Assembly: GCF_003255815.1 (NCBI RefSeq)
Contig: NC_037681.1
Span: 63,131,690-63,195,689 of the forward strand
Reading direction: 5' to 3'
DNA length: 64,000 bases
DNA from: Theropithecus gelada
Taxonomy: Eukaryota > Chordata > Mammalia > Primates > Cercopithecidae
Under the pieces are notes generated by a model that worked only from the letters and a program-made list of their open reading frames with translations, had not been told where the DNA came from and did no database searches. This document shows positions 57,633 through 64,000 of the stretch, piece by piece (the stretch's first letter is position 1; each line of letters opens with the position of its first letter). Both the position numbers and the translations under genes were made by a program.

Positions 57633-58349
57633 CAATTTGTCTTTAACATACATTGCTGACACAGGTTAGAAGTGTAAATAATAGTCCTATTTTATAGAAT
57701 AGAGACCTCAGTGCACACAGTGGTTAACTGATTTCTTCTGGTAGCAGTGGTGGGAGTGTCACCTGATAGTTGTAATAACAATACCAAAAGGAAATCTTAG
57801 GGTCTTTGCTGTCAGGCCAGACCAGCTTTACAAACCAGGCTTTAACAGGTGAATGGAATTGTGGAAAGTGGGAAACCTTGAGTCAACTCTGACTTCAGCT
57901 GTCTTAATAGTTGTGAGGTCTCGTTGCGTCAGTAGATACGGGAAGACAGCATATAATCTGCATTTAGCCATTCAGCATTCATTTTTGATAAATAATTTAC
58001 TAATTCATTTTGCTTATTTTCTGTCTAGCAAATAAACACAAAAAGTCATTTAGAATGAAAGCACCTTGAGGTCAGAGACTTTTATTTATTAGGCACTGAA
58101 TACGTTAAAGGAATTATGAATTTATTGAGAACGTACTATGTATATCTGTGCAGTGTTCTTGGGCACAGCTTATAAGCAGTGGGAGAGTTAGCCTACCGTA
58201 CATTGGGAAAAGTTAGCCTTGTTTGCCTGGGAAATACCAAGATAATCTGGGCTACGTGTTTCTAAGGAATTAATGGTTCTGTTGACTTGGTCTTTGTGAA
58301 ATTTGCATATCAACTTATGGTAGATGTCTCTTCCCCTCCCTGCTCCCCA
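57633..58349. other. Intron, mostly unassigned
   Basis: 58045-58165 may be an L2 3' end (AAAGCACCTTGAGGTCAGAG, ACTTTTATTTATTAGGCACT). The remainder is unassigned. Confidence 0.35.
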
Positions 58350-58600
58350 AAAGAAAGGGTCTTCCTCTGTTGCCCAGGCTGCAGTGGAGTACAGTGGCAT
58401 GATCATGGCTCACTGTAGCCTCTAACTCCTGGGCTCAAGTGATTGATGCTCCCACGCCAGCCTTCTGAATAGCTGGGACTACAGGCACATGCCACTATGC
58501 CTGGGTAATGTTTGTTTTTGTTTTTGTAGAGACAGAGTCTCACTGTGTTGCCCAGGCTGGTCTCCGAACTCCTGGCTTCAAGTCATCCTCCCGCCTCTCT
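58350..58600 (-). mobile_element. Alu, antisense, head side missing
   Basis: AGGGTCTTCCTCTGTTGCCC to CTTCAAGTCATCCTCCCGCC, then unrelated sequence. Confidence 0.87.
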
Positions 58601-58705
58601 TTTCTCCTCTTAAAAAAATACTCTCTTAAAAAGGAAAACCTCCAAATACCTTTACTGGTTTTTAAAATTTCAAATGCTATGTAATATTCCTTATAAAATT
58701 TCAGA

Positions 58706-59041
58706 TGTAATAAGAGTGGTCATCATGAGTGGCCAGAAGCTCCTGAAGTCCTAAGTAACCTGGAGATGGACCCTGTTGACCCCGCAGCATCTGCTAAGCG
58801 TGTGGCTTTTGTGCATCTCCCTGGAGAGCTGGAGTGCAGTAGCCAGCAGCCCCCACACCAGCGGCAGAAACTGGACAGTGACAACAGCCATGTTGCCTTT
58901 CAGTTAATTTGTTTGATCCAAATAATTATTTTCTTGGGAGACTTTATAAACAGTAACTTGTCTCTTTCAAAAGTGTCAGAGGATGTTTTAAGAAAATTGT
59001 ATTCGGATCAGAAAAGAGATGGGACAGTATTTACTTCATGA
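58706..59041 (+). other. Unexplained 111-residue open frame in the intron
   Basis: The frame is open from TGT at 58706 to the stop at 59039-59041 and reads CNKSGHHEWPEAPEVLSNLE, then MDPVDPAASAKRVAFVHLPG, continuing to LYSDQKRDGTVFTS. The first half has exon-like composition. TTTCAG lies just upstream at 58699-58704. I do not recognise the protein. It could be a 5'-truncated retrocopy, an alternative exon or chance. Joined to MTA3 exon 53189-53247 at that AG, the first codon would be TAA, so it cannot extend the MTA3 frame. Confidence 0.35.
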
Positions 59042-59265
59042 ATGTCAGGCGTAAGCGATTCCTTTTTACGTAGACTTGTTTTATAAAGATGAGTAGTGTG
59101 AGTTCATTTTAACACCTTGCTTTTACCAGTTTATTTCTTCTTCACCACACATTTTTAAATGTTTGTTTATGTTTATTAAATAGTGAAGGTAAATCAGTAA
59201 TGATATAGAGCTTTTTGCCTTATTGTACAAATCATTTTATCACCTTATTTTAATTTCATTGAAAG
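59042..59265. other. Intron end before exon 59266
   Basis: AT-rich sequence ending in the tandem acceptor AAGCAG. Confidence 0.5.
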
Positions 59266-59390
59266 CAGCAAACCAAATCCCAACCAAATATCCACTAGTA
59301 ATGGGAAGCCTGGTGCTGTGAATGGAGCTGTGGGGACCACGTTCCAGCCTCAGAATCCTCTTTTAGGGAGAGCCTGTGAGAGCTGCTATG
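59266..59390 (+). CDS. MTA3: MTA3 exon, linker and first half of the GATA zinc finger
   Basis: The exon encodes (Y)SKPNPNQISTSNGKPGAV, then NGAVGTTFQPQNPLLGRACE and SCY plus one base. CESC supplies the first Cys pair of the zinc finger. The acceptor is a tandem NAGNAG site, AAGCAG at 59263-59268. The upstream AG gives a 125-base exon with YSKPNPNQ, matching the length of MTA1 YNKPNPNQ; the downstream AG gives 122 bases and drops Ser. Both keep the frame. I chose 59266 because it preserves the paralogue length. The donor is TATG|GTAAGT. Confidence 0.92.
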
Positions 59391-60460
59391 GTAAGTTTTC
59401 TCCAGCAGGTCAGTTAAGCATCAGGAACTGTTATGACTCATGGGGTGTGAGCGTCTGGGATTTGCCTGAGGTCAGTACAGTGCACCTTGGAAAGCAGAAG
59501 TGTGTCTCCTCCAAATGAGCAGATGCCCCTCCTTACCTTTGGCTTGGAACAGAGGGACTGTTTGTTGAATCCTTATTACATACCACACACTCAAGTTAGG
59601 CATTGGAGTTCCTTTGATGTACTCTTATGGTTTGTTGATTATTTCATAGCAGTGTTTGCTGAGTTGTGTTTAGAGTCATATCAGCTTTGCAGAAGCTGTG
59701 GTCCCACGATGCATACCAAATCCCCTTTTGGAGTTTCTCCGTATACTTTGACACATTAAAGCTCCAAGTAATTCTGTAGGAAAGGCCTCTGTGTGGATAA
59801 GCTGCTGTTCCCTCAGTGCACCAGTTTGGGAAATGCTATTCTATGATACTTGCTTTTGACCTCAGGATCCCACTGTATTTATCTATGCTGGCAATATTTT
59901 ATTTGCCCATGGTGTTAAATGGGGTTGGTGAAGTGAACTGTTAGGTAGTTGATAGACTTTATGTGTTTCTTTTAAATCTCAAGCAAGGATACGATATCTT
60001 AATGGGGCATTGGTGATATTATCATCTGTTTCCTTCCAGTTAAGGTAGCCTGGGATGGGAGAGGGAAGGAAACTAATGTTTACTGAAAACCTACTTGGTG
60101 CCCCATTTTGGGTTCTTAGTAGCTCTTTGAGAGTACATGTAGCCTACTGCCTCCAGGAAGGACATAGAAATGAGGGACAGCTATGAGTACAGTTACGTCC
60201 ACTGATCCCAAGGAAGGTGTGAGCCAAGTTGCTGAATTCATATAAATGGTACATAGGGATGTGTTTAACAATTTTTTTGACCATGGGAGCACAAAGGGAA
60301 ACAATTTGTGGGAAAAAATTCTTTAGTCAGGCTTTTACATGGATAGCATCGTAAATACCTTGAATTGGGATTTCTTGGATTTCGAAGTTCGTGTATATTT
60401 AAATGAAAATAAAAAGAATCCTACAGACAAATGGTAGTGGCTTAATTTTAACTTGCAGGC
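59391..60460. other. Intron, unassigned
   Basis: Alu-free, slightly GC-richer. Open frames of 62-90 codons have no recognised similarity; the one from 59318 reads through the exon donor and is not real. Confidence 0.4.
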
Positions 60461-60755
60461 AGGGCGCTGTGGCTCCCAGCACTTTGCGAAGCCAAGGCAG
60501 ATGATTCACCTGAGGTCAGGAGTTCGAGACCAGCGTGGCCAATGTGATGAAACCCCATCTCTACTAAAAATACAAAAAATTAGCCGGGCATGGTGGTGTG
60601 CACCTGTAATCCCAGCTACTCAGGAGGCTGAGACAGGAGAATAGCTTGAACCCGGGAGGCAGAGGTTGCAGTGAGCTGAGATTGCGCCATTGCACTCCAA
60701 CCTGGGCGACAGAGTGAAACTTCGTCTCCGAAAAAATAAATAAATAAATAAATAA
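60461..60755 (+). mobile_element. Alu, sense, head shortened
   Basis: GGCAGGGCGCTGTGGCTCCC runs straight into CAGCACTTTGCG, missing about 17 bases of the head. (AAAT)n tail; TAACTTGCA on both sides. Confidence 0.92.
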
Positions 60756-61163
60756 CTTGCAAACCCCTTTCACACTCACGTATATCCCCTTAAATGATTA
60801 TTCTGTTATTTTTGTGTGTGCATGATGAGTAAGCTATTTTTATTTTATAATACTTACTTTAGACTCATGTATTACTAATCTCCATGATAAAATGTATCTT
60901 AATATAAGATTTATCCTTATAGAGAGGTAGAACTTGATGTTTTCTGTTTATTAAATGATATCTACTTTCCAATTGAATTTGAGTTATTTAAGGAGAAAGG
61001 CATTTATTGACAGTTATTAAAATGATGTGCATGGATTGATTAGTTTGCGTAAAACATATGTTTTAAGTGAAATTTTATATTTAGAATTCAAAATAGATTC
61101 ATAGCTTAATGTTTTAAGATTTTTTAAATTTGTGTCTTAATGACTTATTAGTTCTAAATTATA
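60756..61163. other. Intron, unassigned
   Basis: AT-rich, no family recognised. Confidence 0.3.
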
Positions 61164-61271
61164 GGAGGAAGGCTTTTAGGCTTTCATTTGTATAAAATAT
61201 TTATTTGTATAAATAAAAGCCTAAAACAGGCCTAAAATATTTACACAAATAAAAGCCTAAAATAATAATCC
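61164..61271. repeat. Imperfect palindrome with ~40-base arms
   Basis: Left arm 61164-61202 (core TTTTAGGCTTTCATTTGTAT) and right arm about 61235-61271 (core ACACAAATAAAAGCCTAAAA) are near reverse complements, ending in GGAGGA and TCCTCC. The ~32-base loop itself repeats AAATAAAAGCCTAAAA. Confidence 0.9.
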
Positions 61272-61785
61272 TCCAAAAATAATACATGATGGGTGTACAG
61301 TGTTATTCCCAATAAACATGAATATAATGGTCTCTGTATTTTCTCTTTTTCACATTGGTTTGTGAAGTGTTAGTTGATATCTTGATGTGCTGTTTGAACA
61401 TTTGAACAGTCTGATAAAGGTAACTTACAGGTCAGAGAAATAATATTTTAAGGCAGACCTACAGAATTGCAATTTTTTATGCACCCAGTTAATATCTCAA
61501 CCTCAGTGTTTTCTCTTAAACTTCAGATCTATCATGTGTATATTTTAAATGTCACATGTCAGTAATTTAAACTACAAAACAAAAACTAACACAAGCTTGC
61601 AGTGTTCAGCTAGCTGTTAAATCATCTGAGTTTTAGGCCTCAAGCATGCTGTGATGTCAGCTGCCCATGCTCGCTTCATATGGATTTAGAGTCTTGAAAG
61701 GGATTCTGTCCATAAATGGAGATTTTAAAATAAGGATTTTGCCTATTGATTAAAATAAAGTAGTGTGAAACAGATACCTGTTTCT
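61272..61785. other. Intron, unassigned
   Basis: No family recognised. Confidence 0.3.
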
Positions 61786-61974
61786 TTCTTCTCTCCTCCC
61801 CTTCTCCCTCCCTCTCCCCCTCCCCAAACCCCTCCTCCTCCCCACTTCCCTCTGTCACCCAGGCTGGAATGCAGTGGTGGAATCACAGTGGCCTCAACCT
61901 CCTAGGCTCAAGCAATCCTGCTGCCTCAGCCTCTGTAGTGGCTGGGACTACAGGAGTTTACCACCACACCTGGC
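61786..61974 (-). mobile_element. Single-arm Alu (FRAM-like), antisense, with pyrimidine tail
   Basis: The usual T-tail is replaced by ~65 bases of CT/CCT-rich sequence. The body runs CTCTGTCACCCAGGCTGGAA to CACCACACCTGGCTG. ACAGATACCTGTTT flanks both sides. Confidence 0.87.
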
Positions 61975-62081
61975 TGACAGATACCTGTTTTTATTAGATT
62001 CCTGACTTTATCAATGGGACCTCCCTAAGTACCTTAAATAATCCCTGGAGTGGTGTCTCAACCCTGGGTTTGGAAACCTGG

Positions 62082-62086
<5 letters not shown>

Positions 62087-62168
<82 letters not shown>
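62087..62168. repeat. (TA)~25 followed by T32
   Basis: About 50 bases of pure TA, then 32 T that form the tail of the antisense Alu. Confidence 0.97.
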
Positions 62169-62467
62169 CCTTTTCTTTTTTTCTTTTGAGATGGAGCCTC
62201 ACTCTGTTGCCCAGGCTGGAGTGCAGTGGCATGATCTCAGCTCACTGCAACCTCTGCCTCCCAGGTTCAGGCAGTTCTCCTGCCTCAGCCTCCTGAGTAA
62301 CTAGGACTACAGGTGCGTGCCACCAAGCCTGGCTAATTTTTTTTGGATTTTCAGTAGAGACGGGTTTTCCATGTTAGCCAGGATGGTCTTGATCTCCTGA
62401 CCTTGTGGTCCACCTGCCTCAGCCTCCCAAAGTGCTGGGATTACAGGCGAGAGCCACCACGCCCAGC
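62137..62467 (-). mobile_element. Alu, antisense
   Basis: Long T-tail, both arms, ending GAGCCACCACGCCCAGCC. GATTTTTA occurs before the TA run (62081) and after the Alu (62472), so the TA repeat is probably an expanded part of the tail. Confidence 0.93.
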
Positions 62468-62809
62468 CCCAGATTTTTAAAATACTACTAATAATATATT
62501 TTTGAGAACCTATTTCCAGAAACATACACAATAGAGTATTTTTAATCAGTAAAACAAAAACTCCCTCGGCAGCAAAATGCATAATGCAGGATGCTTCACT
62601 TAATAGCTTTAACAGGGCCACAAGCACTTTATATAATGACAGAAATAAGTTGGTAACACAAATATACTATTATGTTTGACTTGTAAGCTGGGAACAATAA
62701 CATTGTAAACTAAGCATGACAAGTATTTTTTAAATATTTGATTATTTTGTGTTGATGTTACAAATTAAATAGCATTTTTCTTATTTTTCTTGTTTTTCTT
62801 CTGCTTTAG
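62468..62809. other. Intron end before exon 62810
   Basis: Single-copy AT-rich sequence ending TTTTTCTTCTGCTTTAG. Confidence 0.5.
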
Positions 62810-62961
62810 CTACACAGTCTCACCAGTGGTATTCCTGGGGCCCACCTAATATGCAGTGTAGATTATGTGCAATTTGTTGGCTTTATTGGAAAAAATATGG
62901 AGGCTTGAAAATGCCCACCCAGTCAGAAGAAGAGAAGTTATCTCCTAGCCCAACTACAGAG
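62810..62961 (+). CDS. MTA3: MTA3 exon, second half of the GATA zinc finger
   Basis: This 152-base exon encodes (A)TQSHQWYSWGPPNMQCRLCA, then ICWLYWKKYGGLKMPTQSEE and EKLSPSPTTE. With the preceding exon it forms a C-x2-C-x17-C-x2-C GATA-type finger (CESC...CRLC). The finger is split by an intron between its Cys pairs. The acceptor is CTGCTTTAG|CT and the donor is ACAGAG|GTACAG. The downstream Glu/Ser/Pro-rich stretch differs from MTA1 and supports the MTA3 assignment. Confidence 0.95.
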
Positions 62962-63790
62962 GTACAGTAGTCTTTTTAGTGTTGAAAAATGTCCTGTTTT
63001 TAAGTGGCTTGATTATTCCTTGGAAACAGAAGTACAGTATAGGATAATTAAAAAATGAAGAAAGCTACCTTTGTAGGTAAACATAGCACTACAATATTCA
63101 GGGTAGGTGTGGAGAGAAGCAGGGAGAAATTAAATTTTATCAGGTATTCAGAATAATGGTCTCAGACAAAAAAAACAATGAATGTGGGAGATGTTAGCAT
63201 AACTAGAGAGCTTACAAATTGAATGTTTAATTGCTTTTGAAAACAGTTTGTGTAACCTTTACATTCTGTTGAAGGCGTGTCTTACTACATAAAGTCATGA
63301 ATGCAAATTGAGCATTTTTTCTCCCTGTGGCTATTTTGGAGGGATAAGAAGTATGGACTGAATCTTGAGGTGAACAACAGTTTAAATGTGATTTTGGTAA
63401 AATCCTCATAGATTGAAGATGCCAACCATCTGTGTTTACCAGTGGGTGACGACTCTTTTTCAGTGCTGACAGGCTTTCAGGACTCCTTAATTTAAAAAAA
63501 AAAAAAAAAAAAGTGTAGTTAACCCCCTTGGCAGTTTCTTACTACCTATTGTTAATGTTATTATGGATTCCTGTACAATAGTACAGTGTTCTCCACAGTT
63601 CCCTTCTCTACTCCCCACCTCTTTCCCAAAAGTGCACACTTTAATTCTTTTAAAGGTAGTGCACCAAGTGATGTTATAGATGCTTCATGAAAGATTTAAA
63701 AGTTTCACTTTTCTTTTGAGCGTGATGCAAACAGTAATGCGTTTGGGCAAGTTCATTTCTTTGAGTGTTTGTTGTTTTCTGATTTTGCAG
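62962..63790. other. Intron, unassigned
   Basis: Alu-free 829-base intron with an isolated A19 run near 63493-63511 and no recognised family. Ends GTTTTCTGATTTTGCAG. Confidence 0.45.
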
Positions 63791-64000
63791 GACCCTCGTG
63801 TTAGAAGTCACGTATCCCGCCAGGCCATGCAGGGAATGCCAGTTAGAAATACTGGGAGTCCAAAGTCTGCAGTGAAGACCCGCCAAGCTTTCTTCCTTCA
63901 TACTACATATTTCACAAAATTTGCTCGCCAGGTCTGCAAAAATACCCTCCGGCTACGGCAGGCAGCAAGACGGCCGTTTGTTGCTATTAATTATGCTGCC
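63791..64000 (+). CDS. MTA3: MTA3 exon, start of the RBBP-binding region (cut by window end)
   Basis: The acceptor TTTTGCAG|GAC opens a phase-0 exon of at least 70 codons: DPRVRSHVSRQAMQGMPVRN, TGSPKSAVKTRQAFFLHTTY, FTKFARQVCKNTLRLRQAAR and RPFVAINYAA. The AARRPFVAINYAA stretch resembles the basic motif through which MTA1 binds RBBP4/7. Seventy codons are open with no stop. No donor is seen before the window ends, so the 3' boundary given is the window edge. Confidence 0.93.

Larger units (their letters stand above)
1..64000 (+). other. MTA3: MTA3 gene body, internal part
   Basis: Eight exons spanning 10147 to 64000 join into one open frame that matches the MTA family and MTA3 in particular. 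MTA3-type residues include MDTLYRHSYDLSSAISVL where MTA1 has a different sequence, and PTQSEEEKLSPSPTTEDPR after the zinc finger. MTA proteins are nuclear scaffold subunits of the NuRD complex: ELM2-SANT recruits and activates HDAC1/2, and the C-terminal region binds RBBP4/7. The first exon seen starts inside a codon, so the window begins in an intron after the BAH-coding exons, and the last exon is cut by the window edge. All junctions are GT-AG. No promoter or polyadenylation region is in the window. Confidence 0.93.

Noticed and set aside
59318..59518. 66-residue frame starting with MNGAVGTTFQP
   Set aside because: Its start is inside MTA3 exon 59266-59390 and it continues past the donor at 59391.
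1..64000. Search for an undescribed gene system
   Set aside because: Apart from MTA3 exons, no set of adjacent coding frames, RNA gene or organised array was found. The window is ordinary primate intron with dense interspersed repeats.

Overview
The window is primate nuclear DNA. It carries an internal part of one multi-exon gene on the + strand, MTA3 (metastasis-associated 1 family member 3, a NuRD corepressor subunit), embedded in repeat-dense introns. Eight coding exons are readable: 10147-10249, 13683-13782, 36765-36953, 51187-51261, 53189-53247, 59266-59390, 62810-62961 and 63791-64000 (the last cut by the window edge). They join in one open frame with GT-AG junctions and encode the second part of the ELM2 domain, the SANT domain, a coiled linker, the GATA-type zinc finger and the start of the region that binds RBBP4/7 in MTA paralogues. 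The BAH domain and start codon lie upstream of the window and the C terminus lies downstream.

Organism: at least three Alu copies (15876-16141, 21495-21800, 38097-38514) carry Alu variants that I associate with the Old World monkey AluYR lineage, for example a head reading GGCTCAAGCCTGTAATC. I therefore infer a cercopithecid (macaque, baboon, vervet or similar) rather than human. A 95-base run of N (38389-38483) lies in the poly(A) tail of one of these copies.

Layout: 1-10146 is an intron with a Tigger1 transposase remnant at the left edge, a Tigger2/MER2-like element, MIR, L2 and ten Alus. 10250-13682 is a short intron with an old L1 and three Alu units. 13783-36764 is a 23-kb intron holding about thirty Alu units, old antisense L1 pieces, L2, MIR and a MaLR LTR end. 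36954-51186 holds a MER1B element with a nested young Alu, a 3' L1PA stub and a long antisense L1M that may run from about 41.4 to 50.2 kb with its 5' end preserved. 51262-63790 holds the smaller introns between the SANT, linker, zinc-finger and following exons, with a five-Alu tandem array at 56.2-57.6 kb.

I see no second protein-coding gene, RNA gene, CRISPR array or prokaryote-type system. Most open frames in the window are translated Alu or L1 sequence. The points most worth a second look are a tandem NAGNAG acceptor at the zinc-finger exon, an unexplained 112-codon open frame at 58706-59041, inverted Alus around the SANT exon, a 40-nt-arm palindrome at 61164-61271, a strong G-quadruplex-type tract at 48178-48260, and the antisense L1 5' region upstream of exon 51187-51261.
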